DNA of 64,000 nucleotides, from contig CM057828.1 of the NCBI GenBank assembly GCA_030068075.1, positions 116,115,699 to 116,179,698 on the forward strand, given 5' to 3'. The stretch is from Paguma larvata. Its lineage: Eukaryota; Chordata; Mammalia; Carnivora; Viverridae. Positions 46,420-58,460 of the stretch are shown piece after piece. The notes below the pieces were generated by a model. It saw only the letters and a list, made by a program, of their open reading frames with translations, had not been told where the DNA came from and searched no databases. A program made the position numbers and the translations under genes. Position 1 is the stretch's first letter. The number at the start of each line of letters is the position of its first letter.

Positions 46420-46945
46420 TGAGAGTGATTAATGTGTCTTTCGCTATGTTAATGATGTGACTTTTGGAAAGCTGCTAGGTAACCTCAGGACAGTAACTAA
46501 TTGCCTGGGCCCACCATGTGATTAGAGAGTTGGAACTTTCGGTCCCACCACTGACCTCAGGGAAGGAAGAGGAGCTGTAGGTTGAGTCAAACACCAATGG
46601 CCAATGATTTATTCAATCATGACTATGTGAGGAAGGCTCCATTAAAAACTCAATAGGAAAGGTTAGGGGAGATTCCAATTTGGTGAGCACATGGAAGTGC
46701 TTGGAGAGTGATGTCTCAGAGAGGGCATGGAAGCTCCCTACCTCTTCTCCATACCTTCTTGCCCAATGCATCTTTTCCATTTGGCCATCCCTGAGTTATA
46801 TCCTTTTACAACAAACCAATAATGTATGCCTTTCCTCTGAGTTAACAGAACTCAAGATGGGGAGTCACTGGAAGCTGGAATCTATAGCCAGTTGGTCAGA
46901 AGCACAGAGACAATCTGGACTTGCCATTGGCATCTGAAGTGTTGT
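46420..46945 (+). mobile_element. Ancient LTR-like repeat, family not named
   Basis: Recurring mammalian sequence: ..ccaatggccaatgatttatt.., ctccattaaaaactc, gtgagcacatggaagtg, ..agagggcatggaagctcc.., ctgagttatatcctttt, ..tatagccagttggtcagaag.. and cattggcatctgaagtg. A TATA-like and a polyadenylation-like region would fit an LTR. I cannot give the family name from memory. Confidence 0.55.
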
Positions 46946-46949
46946 GAGT

Positions 46950-49150
46950 GTATTAGTAGTGTGAGAGTAAAAGAGAAACACAGGAGAAAGAACGAGATTT
47001 TACTAAATAAGAGGGGATCAAGAAAATTCTGTGGAATGGCTACTACTGTAGAGGACTTGAATTTCAACAACCAGGAGTGAGTTGGGCCAAGAAACATTTC
47101 AAAAAACTCTGAACCACAGCTTGAAAAAAGACACTGAATAGGAGAGTTTAAAAAATAGTAATGAGGAACAAATGGGCCCTGTGAACATTTGAAGAGTCTA
47201 AGAAGAGCTTTAAAATGACAACCAACCCAACACAGAAGAACAGCAGCTACAAACCAAAGGGCACTCTTTATGTGCCTGGCACCCTGGGCCAGCACAAATA
47301 CTTAAACTGGAGCACAGCCTGTCTAGAGGTCAGTACCATGGACAAGGGCATCTCGAAGGAGTCATAAACGAGGCACCAAAGGAGCCATAGGGAGACTGCC
47401 TCTGCTCTCGAATCAGCAATCAAAACTATTTTATTCCAAAAAACATGTAACATAAAAAGATTTTTGCTACTCTTGAGAAGCACGACTAACATTAAGTTCT
47501 TCACGGTAACACCTTTCAATGGCAAACATTTGCTACCGAAATGACAAATCTAATGTAAATAATAAAATTCTATTGTTTCCGGCCCTGTTATGAAATTTCA
47601 AATTTCTAATATTTTTAAAAATACATTTTTTATTCATTTAGCAAATGATCCTGAACCCTTAAACCTCTTTTAGTAGACCCTGAGGGTGTAATTGAAAAAA
47701 ATTCAAATAAAGTAAGACCAGATAAAAGAATGCAAAATCTAAATAGAACAACTTTTTCATCGCAAAATTAAGGTTTCACTTGAGTTGAGATTGAGTGACA
47801 AAGATAAGGTTAACATACTAGAGTACTAGCCACCCCAAAAGGCAAGATGGTAACTGATAATTTTTGAAGTCTGCCTGAGTATCAGCAACTGTACTGGGGA
47901 TTTCTCATTAATTTCATTTAACCCATATCAACTCCCCCTGCCCAGGTTCATAAAGATATCTTCATTCTCCACATAAAGATACTGAGCATCAGAGAAGAGG
48001 AGTGGTTTGCCTGAGGACACACAGCTGCTTAGCACAAAGGTCCATCTGCCTGACTCTCAAGATTGCTTTTTTTAACTCCCTTGCCATGTTACTAGACCTG
48101 GGAAAAGCATGCCATGGTAATCTATGGCAAATTGGATATTTTTTTATCTGTTGTTTCCTAAAGGCATTACAATTCAGAATAATTCACAGATTATTCAGAT
48201 CTAAACTATAGTCTATGAAAATCAATTTTACTCAAACCAATATTGAAACTATCTCATAATCAAATACCCAGCCTTGCTGAGTATAATAACTATAAGGCAA
48301 GAGCTTTATATGTTGTGTAATAACCAAAAGCATGAAATATAGCCTCATTAAAGCCAGAGTTAATTTTTCTGTTGGTCACTCGTTCTTTTATTTATCATCA
48401 TTATTTATACATGTGTTCATCAATACAGATTAATTAGGATGCCAACATGAATATAACTTCTAAGAACTTAAGTCATTTAAAGTACATTCAAATGATAAGG
48501 AAAAGCTGAGGTTTTAATGTGGAAAAACTAAAATACTAGAAAGCACATTTTAATATCTAAGAGATAATAATTTTTCATTTTTCTCTTTGCAAAAAAGGAT
48601 AAGATTACATTGTAAACTGTGTGTTATATGATGATATACCGAGAGGAGAAAGGAAATTTGTTTAAAGAAAACACAGCCATTTTCTAATACCATTAATAAA
48701 GCTTACAGATGTGAATGTTGGAGACAAACAAACAAGAGATGAATTCAGGAATTAGAAACTTGATTTAGGGACCTGAGTCAGTCATTAATGAATGTCATGC
48801 ATTTTGCAGAATTCTAAGACCAAATGCATGTGAGGCAGATGTCCTGATACCATGTTAAAAGCTACAAAAAAAAATGGTAAAAAGCTAATGTGCCTTCCAA
48901 ATGGAACTCTATTAAAAGAGGATTACTCTATAATATATAGTCCAAATCAGGACACTTACGAGTGCGAAGGGCTGCTACTAACAAATATGTCAGGAAAACC
49001 AGTATAACCTGGAACTGTCTTGGTATGGTCACCCTAATAGATGACAAATGTCCTAAATGTCCCAAAGACCTTCACCTGACCTTCACTTTACAGTCTACTG
49101 AACTTACCTACATGTATTCATACATTTATTTTCTTCTTTAAATATTTTAT
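46950..49150. other. Unassigned sequence with one MIR
   Basis: 47890-48065 is listed separately as MIR. The rest shows no recognised family. Open frames 46882-47295 (-, 137 codons) and 47268-47525 (-) lack protein-like features. Confidence 0.45.
47890..48065 (-). mobile_element. MIR SINE fragment
   Basis: Reversed MIR: ..cattaatttcatttaaccc.., ..aaagatactgagcatcagag.., gtttgcctgaggacacacag, ctgcttagc, ..catctgcctgactctcaag... Confidence 0.72.
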
Positions 49151-49307
49151 ATATCTTTTTTTTCAGTTTTATTAAGATTTAATTGACAAATACAAATTGT
49201 GTGCTTTTAAGGTGTCCAACATGATGGTTTGATGTGTATATACATTTTGAAATGATTACCACAATCAGGTTCATTAGTACATCCATCACCTCACATAGAT
49301 AGCTTTT

Positions 49308-49349
<42 letters not shown>

Positions 49350-49350
49350 T
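49308..49350 (+). repeat. (TG)n(AG)n microsatellite
   Basis: Compound dinucleotide tract within the inverted L1 3' UTR. Confidence 0.95.
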
Positions 49351-49690
49351 AAGAAAAGTTAAGACCTGCTCACTTAGCAACTTCAATATATAATACAGCA
49401 TTATAACACTAGTCACCATGCTGTACATTAGATTCCCAGACCTTTTTCATCTTATAAATAAAAGTTTAGATCCTTTAACCAACCTCTTTCCCTTTTCTTC
49501 ACCCTATCCCCCATTCTCTGGCAAACACTATTCCATTCTCTAGTTCTATGAACTTGACTTTTCTTAGATTTTATGTATAAATGAGATCATGCAGTATTTG
49601 TCTCTGTCTGGATTATCTCACTTAGCATAATGTCCTTTCAGTTCATTTCAGTTCATTCATGTTGTCACAAATGGCAGGATTTCCTTCTCT

Positions 49691-49889
49691 TTTTTTAAAT
49701 TTTTAAATTTGTATTTATTTTTGAGAGAGAGATAGAATGTGAGTGCGGGAGGGGCAGAGAGAGATGGAGACACAGAATCTGGAGTGGGCTTCAGCACAGA
49801 GCTTGATGCTGGGCTCCAATCCACAAACCATGAGATCATGACCTGAGCCAAAGTTGGATGCTTAACAGATTGAGCCACCCAGGTGCCCT
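49691..49889 (-). mobile_element. CAN SINE
   Basis: Inverted, slightly short copy with head ..gagccacccaggtgccc. It lies in, or next to, the T-rich tail of the following SINE. The L1 target text ccttctcttttt is at its left, while the matching ccttctttttgg appears only after the second SINE. Confidence 0.88.
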
Positions 49890-49905
49890 GTTTTTTGGGA
49901 GTTTT

Positions 49906-49932
49906 TTGTTTGTTTGTTTGTTTGTTTGTTTT
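49906..49932 (+). repeat. (TTTG)n microsatellite
   Basis: About six tttg units in the T-rich stretch between two SINEs, probably grown from a SINE tail. Confidence 0.92.
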
Positions 49933-49941
49933 AGGATTTGC

Positions 49942-50136
49942 TTTTTTTTTAATGTTTATTTCTGAGAGAGAGAGTAGGGGAGGGGCAGAAAGACAAGGAG
50001 ACACAGAATGTGAAGCAGGCTCCAGGCTCTGAGCTGTCAGCACAGAGCCCAACGTGGGGCTCAAAGTCTCAGAATTTAAGATCATGACCTGAGCTGAGGT
50101 CGGACGCCCAGCCGACGGAGTCACCCAGGCACCCCC
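49942..50136 (-). mobile_element. CAN SINE
   Basis: Inverted copy with head ..gtcacccaggcacccc. It is followed directly by ccttctttttgg, the partner of ccttctcttttt at 49683-49694. The simplest reading is that this SINE inserted into the L1 first and the SINE at 49691-49889 then landed in its tail. Confidence 0.88.
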
Positions 50137-50339
50137 CTTCTTTTTGGTGTCCGAGTAATATTCCATTGTATATTCAGGCCACATTTTCTTTCTCCATTCT
50201 TCTGTCAACAGATATTTGGGTTGTTTCCACATCTTGGCTATTTACATAATGCTGCAGTGGACAAGGGAGTCAAGATAGCTCTCTAAAATCCTGATTTTAC
50301 TTCCTTTGGATAATTATATATCTTTCTTAACCTTTATAT

Positions 50340-50640
50340 ATTGTCCCTCCCCTTTCATCTTCTCTCCAACTTTACTTCTAGTTCCATCTCTTTCTTTCCC
50401 TTTATGTTTCCTTCCCTTTTCCCCCTCTCTGTCCATGGCTCTGCCCTTCTAAATCTATAAAGCTCTCTCGTTCTTTCCTCTTCCCCCTTTTAAAACAAGT
50501 CCTCTCTTCTAGATTCTGTGTTACCTCCATTCAGCCAAGCCCATCCCAACTTGCCATTATCTTGGACTGAAATCAAGTTTAAGAATTTTACTTTTATTGA
50601 ATAGTTTTGTGTTCTTTGCTTTTTAACTTAAAAGCAGCTG
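50340..50640. other. Pyrimidine-rich unassigned sequence
   Basis: CT-rich on the plus strand (ccctcccctttcatcttc and similar). It could be an L2 remnant, but no landmark is firm. Confidence 0.35.
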
Positions 50641-50684
50641 AATTAAATGTTTCCTTTTTTTTCCTACCAAAAAAAAAGGTATTT

Positions 50685-51255
50685 TGGTAGGTAGAATGAC
50701 CCACCAAAGATATCTATACCCCTCTCTTTGGGACCTATGAATATGCTAAATTACATGGCAAAAGGGACTTTGCAGGTGTGATTAAGGCCAGAGGTTTTAA
50801 AAGAAGATTATGTTGGATTATCTGGGTAAGCCCAACTCACTTCGGTGAGCCTATAAAAAGTAGAGAAATTTCTCCAGCTAGAGACATAAGAGACACAGCA
50901 AAAGAGAGAGACATTCTAAGCTTGAGAAGGATTCAGGGCTTTTGCTGGAGACAGTCACATGATGGAAGCCAGGTGCAAGGACTAGAGAGAGCTTCCAGGA
51001 GCTAAGGTTGGACTCCAGCTTATAGCCAGCAAGAAGACAAGATTCCAGTCCTACAACCACAAGTAACTGGATTCTACCAACAACCAAAATGTACCTGAAA
51101 GCAGAAAGGAACACAGCCCTGCTAACACCTTGACTTTGGCTTTCTGAGACTCTATGTGGATTACTGAATTGAGGTATGCTGTACCACCAGGACCTCCAAT
51201 CTACAGAACTGAATTTGTGACAGTATGTTACAGTGCAATTGAAAGCTAGTACACT
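50685..51255 (+). mobile_element. MLT1-type LTR
   Basis: Forward LTR: ttttggtaggtagaatgacc, cctatgaatatgctaa, ttacatggcaaaagggactt, ..tgtgattaaggccagagg.., ..ggattatctgggtaagccc.., ..gtcacatgatggaagcc.., ..cctgctaacaccttgac.., ..tccaatctacagaactg.. and a 3' end near ..gaaagctagtaca. The 50778-51005 open frame belongs to it. Confidence 0.8.
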
Positions 51256-51259
51256 ATAT

Positions 51260-53390
51260 ATGCATTATATTTACTCTGCTTAATTTGGGGAGGAGCGGTT
51301 TATGGTTAGTGGCTCCCATAAATTTAAAAAAATGCCTCTCTCATCTTTACTTTAGGCTGTTTGGACATATGATGCACATGTTAATTGATTTTACAATAAC
51401 TATCATTTTTAGACCAAAGGATAAACTTAGTAATCTAAAGGGACTCATTCTCAAAACACACATCATTATTGTCAACACTTAGTTGGGTGTCATTGTCACA
51501 AAATTCTCTGGGAAAAACTCTCCCATTTGGCTTCTTCTAAATACCTCTTGTTCTTACAAGAGAAGTAAGCAAAACATTTTGCTTCTTCAAGCATTCAAGG
51601 ATATACTATCCTCCACCAAACCACCAGAATGGAAGAATAATTAATATCTTATAAATGGAACAACAGGTTGGTAGATTCATGATGCAGAAACAACCAGTTG
51701 ATCCTGCCTATCGACTCAATTTTTCAGTCACACTGCCTTAAGAAAATTCTTGCACCTTATAACATTAAGCAACATCAACAGCAATAATAAAAACAAATTT
51801 AAATTTTTGCCAATTCTCCCTGGTAAAAAATTTCCTGTTTTTCTTCCCATGTACCCCAGATTCCTATAATAGATATGTGGCAAGAGAGTCTATTAAAATA
51901 TGAATACATATTCTCAATCGGATCTAGGAGAAATAAGGCAGATTTCCCCCCCCCCCATATTGTAAATAGAACAAACTCTTGAGTTTTGAGTTTGGAGCTT
52001 TCAGAAATTTTCGGTGTAGAAGATGAAAACAGAAACTGCCAGAAACCCTACTCGGGCCTTTGAGTCTGTTACTAGCCGAAAAGATGGATGTAGCTTGGAG
52101 TTTAGATGGTGAAAAACACATCAAAACTAAAAGAAGATACTGGAAGAGCAAGGAGCTGCCCCCAGTTCCTATTTTCTGTCCAGGATATCTGATGCAATGG
52201 TCTGGAATGCTGGAGCCTGAGCACAGGAGCTATGGCCTTGGTTGGCGTGAAGAATGATGTCATGGCCAATTTGGTACTGAGAGAGAGAGGCCTCCTGCCT
52301 CGGAATAGACCGCAAGGGCTTGAACAAGATGCATCTTCTCAGTAACCACAAAGGCTTAAACAGTTGGAGGCCTTCCCCAATTTTATTAAACTGCAAAATA
52401 CCACAGGACTCAGGTCATTTCCAGGTGCAGAGGCCTCCAATAATGACTTGTATTGGGTTTTTGGCTACCCTAGCCAATAAATACTAAAATAAAGATTCAA
52501 TTAGAAATAGAAACATAAAGCAATGTGGTGTTTTTGCATATGATTGTTGCAGAGAAATTCAGGCCAGCTGTATGTGTATGCATGGTTGGATAGATGAGAG
52601 AGAGTAAATGAAAGGAATCCAATAAATTAGCCATAAAAAAAAAAAAAAGGAAAGTGGAAAGGGCCGGCTTCCTTCTTCTTCTCAGGGTTTTCTCTGTTGT
52701 TTGTATCTGCTGATGTGCAAGGGCATTTACCAGGCACAAACAAGCAAGATGCAAAGAAGCTTGGGGGAGACCAAGGAGGAAAAGCTGCATCCACGGCTCT
52801 GCTAGAAGACGCAGACCAGTACTAACATTGACTCGTAGTGTGCATGCAATCCTTTCCATTTGGTCAATCCAGTTTGCTGGAGAGAATCTGTGCTGTGTTA
52901 TGCAAACATGTGGCTGTGTGCTTTATTCCGGTGGCAATGTCCAAATCGGTGCTTAGGACCTGCCATGACTCTGTTAGGTAGGCTTTTGTTCCAACTGGAA
53001 GAGGCTAGAGCTGACACTAAACACCATGATGTTTTTCCACCTCTAATGTGGATGATAATTTCAGTAATGATACACTCAGGTAAGTACACTGCTTGCAATC
53101 AATCAGCTGCCTACTTATTCTCTTTTTATTAAATACCACACACACACACACACACCCTCAAGAAAATTAAGCCCATGAAGATACTTTATTAATAGGAAGT
53201 CACAGCTGATTTAACTCTCAAAAGTCAGGGAATTCTAAGTTCCTTCTACAACTTTATCTCATTCCCACCACATAAGCACACAGTGAAGCATGAAATCTAA
53301 ATATGCAAATGGAATATCTTTTGTACAAGGGGGATACATTCTTGCCGTGATGCTTTAGCCATCCCTTGCTCTGTTTCTTTAAAAGTTCCA
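51260..53390. other. Unassigned sequence
   Basis: Mostly unique-looking. A run of 11 C lies at about 51945-51956, an A-run at 52636-52650 and a (CA)n at 53139-53155. Tandem aataaa-like signals lie near 52483-52495. Open frames 52060-52257 (+), 52497-52859 (-, 120 codons) and 52860-53132 (+) are of chance-like composition. Confidence 0.45.
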
Positions 53391-53393
53391 TCA

Positions 53394-53591
53394 GGGGTGC
53401 CTGGGTGGCTCAGCTGGTTAAGCATCCGACTTCAGTTCAGGTCATGATCTTGCGGTTCCTGAGTTAAAGCCCTGCATCAGGCTCTGTGCTGACAGCTCAG
53501 AGCCTAGAGCCTGCTTCGGATTCAGTGTCTCCCTCTCTTTCTGCCCCTTCCCCCCCAAAGATAAATAAACATTAAAAAAAAAACTTTTTTA
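53394..53591 (+). mobile_element. CAN SINE
   Basis: Near-consensus copy with a C-run in the pyrimidine tract. The flanks agttccatcag and acttccactag suggest a decayed target duplication. Confidence 0.92.
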
Positions 53592-53861
53592 AATGACTTC
53601 CACTAGAGTCATACTCTCATTCGTGTTTCCTCTACATGGGCTCCTTCCATACTGCAAACAAACACTGGGCTTAAGGAGAGTATCTCATCCCAACAAGAAA
53701 GTCAGGGCAGGAAAAGAACGCATGGAAGTTCTCAGGTGGCTTCCCGCCAGCTCCATCCTCCACTCCACTTGAGCCAACCTGGCTGCCATCTGCCCAAACC
53801 ACTTGATAGTTTTATTCAGTCTCTTTGAAAATAACATTTACCCCCTTTAAAATGACCTCAC

Positions 53862-53989
53862 AGGACACCTCCATGGTTCAGTTGGTTAAGCATCCAACTC
53901 TTGATTTCAGCTCAGGTCATGATCTCATGGTTTATGAGTTTGAACCCTGCATCGGGCTCTGTGCTGGCAGTGTAGAGCCTGCTTGGGAT

Positions 53990-54037
<48 letters not shown>

Positions 54038-54099
54038 TCTTTCTCTCTCTCCCTTTTTTTCTTTCTCTCTCAAAATAAATAAATAAACATAAACAAATA
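53862..54099 (+). mobile_element. CAN SINE
   Basis: Flanked by perfect aaaatgacctcac at 53849-53861 and 54100-54112. The pyrimidine tract has grown to about 70 bp of mostly (CT)n (53990-54060). Confidence 0.94.
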
Positions 54100-54114
54100 A
54101 AAATGACCTCACTT

Positions 54115-56080
54115 CTCTAACAACTCACATTTGTCACCTCTCCAGAACTCTGGATCAAAACTCATCTTCTCCAGAAAGCCTTTTCTGATTTAACTGTCCC
54201 ATGAACTCTTTCAACACGTGGGCATCCAGTTGATAACAAATTCTGTCCTTGTTGACACGTAGCTTAATAAGCAAGATGAAGCACAACTAATGTTGATTAG
54301 AGAGAGGCTGAGTGACTGTTATGGCAAACAGATCAGCCTTAGATGAGTAATAATAGAGTAGAAAGGTATTTTGTGGCATTAAATAAATTCTTTTGAGTTT
54401 AATAAGAGCTCTATAAATCATGTAGCTAGCAGGCCCCTGTCAATTTAATATGTGGAGTTCTAACATGGACTAGACGAGATAGCCCTGAGACAAGATAACC
54501 CTGAGAGGAGGTAGCATGAAATAGCTGGAACTAGGAGCCAGAAGACACACAAGTCATTCAAAATCCTGCGACCTGGTGTCTTGGTGAAAATGAGCTTTGT
54601 GGCCCACCTCTCCCAACACACACATATCTCCTACAATGCAAAGCTGGTTGATCATCTGCATATACCAGGCATGCCATAAGTATTTGTTACCACATATTTG
54701 CATAGGTACCTAGGACCAATCAGATTTAGTGTTTTTAAAAAGAAATAGGCAATTTTATAAATTTACAGCCTGCAGAGCTTGGAAGAATTATGGAGACAAC
54801 TTAGCCTAGACTTTTTATTTTATAGAGGGAGAAATTGAGATCAGGATGGCTTATTCAAATCACAGCATTAGTCCACGGTTCCTCTCAAGACTCCCCTTAT
54901 AGCATGTAAGGGGATATCAGGTTCAAAAACTCAATATTAGGACATAAAACTTTCAAACCACCAGGTCAAATTGCAATTTAAAGGACATCATATTTTTTGT
55001 GTTTACTGGCAAAACCTTTTGCTTGATGACTTTTTTATATGAGCTAAATATTTTGCATAATATTTTAAGATATGTACTATGTAAGATTATATTTGGTTGG
55101 ACGTATCCAGAGATTGCCAAGTAATAGCAGCTTAAACAAAATGATGTTAGTTTTTCTGTCACCTAAAGAAATCCAGCAGCAAGGGACCCAAGACTGGAAT
55201 GAACCACGTCCCTTCTGCTCCAGGTCTTTCCCATTTTATACTTGAACTTCAGGTTGCTTCTGGAGCTTCACCCACATCGTCTGAATTCAGCTAGCAGGAG
55301 AAGGGACAGAGAAAGGACACACCTCACTCTTTTAGATCTCTTGGAGGTCCTGAACAAAAGTTCCATTTACGTCATTTTAACTGTAACTTAGTCATGTGGC
55401 CCCACCTGGCCACAAAGGACCTTTTATCATGGTGGCCACGTGCCCCACTAATATCAGGATTCTGTTACTAGGCAAGAGGGAAAGAATAAATATGAGGAAC
55501 TACTAGCATCCTTTTCCACAGAATTTCTGCTCAACAATCCCTTCTTAATAAATTCGAAGAATGCCTTAATATTATGCAAATAATCCCAGATACTAAAATA
55601 GAACGCTATGATTTATATGGACAGGGTAATATGAAACGGCATAATGACAATCATTTTAAACACATTTACTTCATAAGGAATATTTTATTAAAATGCAATT
55701 ATTATAACCTCACATCTTTGCCTTACTGACACTATCAGCAGCAAATTAATCCCAAGGCTATTAGAAAATCCTTCCTAGGGCAAGAAATTTAGTCACCAGG
55801 TCATGACATTTGTCAAGAGAGCTTGCAAGAGTGGGCAATTTCTTCAAGAGTCTGGCCAGCCCCTTCCACCCACCTCATCTGCCTCTTTCCTATTCCCTTC
55901 AACCCTGCCAAAGGCCAAATCATTGCCAAGGCAACCAAGGCCCTCCATTCTCCCCAGCTGATTCTGATCTCTGGTGTTAAGATCAGACAAGCACTTTGAA
56001 GCAGGAAGTTACAGACTGAGGTTTGGTTTTTGCCTCTGTCACAGAATGCCTGCGTCTTGGTGTCCATATCCAACCAAACA
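54115..56080. other. Unassigned sequence with small old-repeat scraps
   Basis: 54800-54895 resembles a reversed MIR core (..tatagagggagaaattgag..). 55090-55450 has the layout of an old interspersed repeat (..gtaatagcagcttaaac.. to ..gtcatgtggccccacctgg..) whose family I cannot name. No gene recognised; the 55813-56073 (-) open frame of 86 codons is unremarkable. Confidence 0.4.
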
Positions 56081-56101
56081 GATTAAGACTATGTATTCCT
56101 C

Positions 56102-56271
56102 GAGGCACCTGGGTGGTTCAGCTGGTTGAGCATCCGACTTTGGCTCAGGTCATGATCTCACAGTTTATGGGTTCGAGCCCTGTGTCGGGCTCTGTGCTGA
56201 CAGCTCAGAACCTAGAGCCTGCTTCAAATTCTGTGTCTCCCTCTCTCTCTGCCCTTCTCCCACTCATGCTC

Positions 56272-56317
<46 letters not shown>

Positions 56318-56355
56318 AAAAATAAACAAAAAAAATTTTAATTCACATTTTAAAA
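56102..56355 (+). mobile_element. CAN SINE
   Basis: The duplication is agactatgtattcctc (56086-56101) against agactgtggattcctc (56356-56371). It carries a (CT)n tract at 56277-56320 and a long, partly decayed A-rich tail. Confidence 0.93.
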
Positions 56356-57084
56356 AGACTGTGGATTCCTCTTTCCTATTCCACATGCTGGGGCACTAGC
56401 AAGAGGGGGTCTGGAAACTAAGTTACTCAAAATTTAGGCTTTAAATAAATGTAAAATATTTTTTTACTTTGAACTTTAGTCAGTCCCTGTAAAGCCCTTT
56501 CTAGATAGCTGTTCAGAATAAGAGTAGTTTTCAGCCAAAAATTACTGAAATACTATCTCAAAACAAGACTAGTACTGTTTTAACATTGTAACCCAAATCA
56601 AGGAAGTACTCATTTCTCATATTAACCTGGTTCCTTCTCTCTTGCTCCTGTCTCTAATGTCTCATCGTCAGTGTTGAAGAAACCATAGACCTCCTTCATT
56701 CTGCTTCACAATCGATTATATGAGTGACTCTGATCTTTTGGATTTCTGAAGGCTCCTTTTAGCCTCGAATTTACTTTGGAGCCTTTGAGCTATCTAACCT
56801 CCCTGGGTCTCTATCTCATTTGAAAAAGAAACAAAACAAAACAAAACTGAGTGCTCTACAAAAGACAGTCCCTAAAGCATGTCCCAGCTCAGACATACCC
56901 CACATCCTCTGGTAGGAGTCCCAAACAGCAAGGTCACAGAATGTGAGAGAAGCTTTAAACTTCTCTTGCGATGTTTCAGTAAGAACTACAGCCATTTAAA
57001 AATAATTTGACAATTCTTCTGGATGAATTCTTCTGAAGAAGAAATCGTTTGTATACATCATCCTGTCTTATCGTACTTTCACAG

Positions 57085-57156
57085 CTGCTGATGAGCAGCA
57101 ATTCTCTATGCCATTTTTGGGACGGTCGGTGAAATGAAAGCGATATAGTCTCCCAG
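57085..57156 (+). other. Candidate exon, 72 nt
   Basis: Acceptor tgtcttatcgtactttcacag is followed after 72 nt by the consensus donor ccag|gtaagtacc. All three frames hold a stop. In the third frame the only stop is one TGA after ADEQQFSMPFLGRSVK, and that frame runs on to the donor. It could be a noncoding or poison exon, a decayed coding exon, or chance. Confidence 0.28.
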
Positions 57157-57446
57157 GTAAGTACCAATTAAAATTATTTCAAATCATTTAAAATGGGTGT
57201 TATGTAATAGTCTCAGAGTACTGCTTTTGGAAGAACAAGTACTTTGTCTTTTTGCAAGGGGAAAAGAATCATCTTGTTTCCCAACTATGCAAGATAATCT
57301 GATGTCAAGCACTTATGCAATACATGCTCCGCAGTACTCATTAATTCAAGCTCAAAGAGCAAGGATAGCAATAGATGTGGTAACCTGAGCGTAGTCATCT
57401 TTTTTTCTTTCCCATGTCCCTCTCGTTGCTTTTGCTTCTTTTCCAG

Positions 57447-57622
57447 AATCTGTGAGGGCTCCCCACTCAGTTGCAGAAAGAATAATACCCAATGGGACCA
57501 TTTCCAAGGCTCGCCTCTTGAGTAGGCCTCTCCAGTTAATGACAAGTGATACAAAAGCTTTAACCTCCAACCACTTGTCCATTTGTCCTTCAAATTATAA
57601 TAGTAAAAGGCAGTTTTTCTAG
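57447..57622 (+). other. Candidate terminal exon with 57 open codons
   Basis: It starts after a very strong acceptor, gttgcttttgcttcttttccag (ending at 57446). One frame stays open for 57 codons to a TAG at 57620-57622; it begins SVRAPHSVAER. Splicing from the donor at 57157 would remove a 290-nt intron and enter exactly this frame from the frame of the upstream candidate. No polyadenylation signal is obvious close behind, and I do not recognise the peptide. Confidence 0.25.
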
Positions 57623-58212
57623 AGCTCTCTAAAAGGTTTAGATCTCTCACCCCCCCTGCCCCACCCCCACTCTTTATTTCCTTCAAATAGAGCCAGACAA
57701 AAAGTAATAATAATAATAACTTGTATTTTAAATAGAATACCATCCGAAAGTGAGTGTGGGAATCCAAGGATCCAAGTAATATTTGCAACAACAAAAAAAA
57801 AATTGTGACTTAGGGTTTCTTTTTGTGCGATCAAAATGTCACTCAATACCTTGCATACAGGACTTTTATAGCTAAAAGTAATGTGAATGCTGACTACCAG
57901 GAAAGAACTTTCTTAAAGTTTTGCTGAAGGGAAGCAGCTTGACTTTAAATATGGAACCCCAGGGGGGAAAGGGAGAGTTCCCAAAAGACTTCATTAACCT
58001 TTATTAATTCCAATATAAATTAACCTCCAGGGAAGATCCTATCCTCCTTAGGAGCAATTCTCCAAAAGAAGAGGCTGTTCAGTTAACTTACCAGGAGCAT
58101 GGAAACCAGGAATTGAAACCTCGTGTTCTTTATACATCAAAAAAAAATGTTTTCAAAACAGCAAAATAATCAATTCCAATGAAGTCTTCATAATTGAAAT
58201 TTCTCATTTCAG

Positions 58213-58436
58213 GAGCACCTGGATGGCAGAGTTGGTTAAGCATCTGACTTCGGCTCAGGTCATGATCTCGCAGTTTGTGGGTTTGAGCCCAGCATCGGGC
58301 TTTGTGCTGACAGCTCAGAGCCTGGAGCCTGCTTCGGATTCTGTGTCTCTTCTCTCTCTGCCCTTCCTCTGCTTGCTGTCTGTCTCTCTCTTTCTCTCTT
58401 TCAAATATAAACTTTATAAAAAATTTTAAGAGAAAA
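58213..58436 (+). mobile_element. CAN SINE, left arm of an inverted pair
   Basis: The duplication is gaaatttctcatttcag (58196-58212) against gaaatgtctcatttcag (58437-58453). Its downstream duplication was itself the target of the next SINE. Confidence 0.94.
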
Positions 58437-58460
58437 GAAATGTCTCATTTCAGACTTTTT

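Larger units (their letters stand above)
49160..50330 (-). mobile_element. L1 3' end (L1MA/L1MB type), inverted, split by two SINEs
   Basis: Reverse complement of the 3' UTR (..attaagatttaattgac.., gatggtttgatgtgtat, ..catccatcacctcacat..) and ORF2 carboxy end (..cacttagcataatgtcc.., ..cacaaatggcaggattt..). It resumes after the SINEs at 50137 with ..gtaatattccattgtat.. and ..gttgtttccacatcttgg... A (TG)n(AG)n patch lies at 49308-49350. A 191-codon open frame at 49657-50232 (-) runs through the ORF2 remnant and both SINEs and is not a gene. Confidence 0.85.
56372..58195. other. Unassigned, repeat-poor stretch with exon-like signals
   Basis: No transposon recognised over 1.8 kb, unusual for this end of the window. 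It contains the candidate exon pair at 57085-57156 and 57447-57622 (+), and a 169-codon open frame at 57285-57794 (-) that overlaps it antisense and looks fortuitous. A short (TAA)n is near 57703-57718. Confidence 0.45.

Noticed and set aside
46882..47295. 137-codon minus-strand open frame
   Set aside because: Overlaps the end of an old LTR-like repeat and shows no domain.
52497..52859. 120-codon minus-strand open frame
   Set aside because: Crosses an A-run and (CA)-type sequence, with no protein-like pattern.
53030..53090. Donor-like cag|gtaagtaca after an open frame (+)
   Set aside because: No credible upstream acceptor; the frame has no protein-like features.
57285..57794. 169-codon minus-strand open frame as a gene
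   Set aside because: No splice context, leucine-rich from a T-rich stretch, no recognisable domain, and antisense to the better exon candidates.
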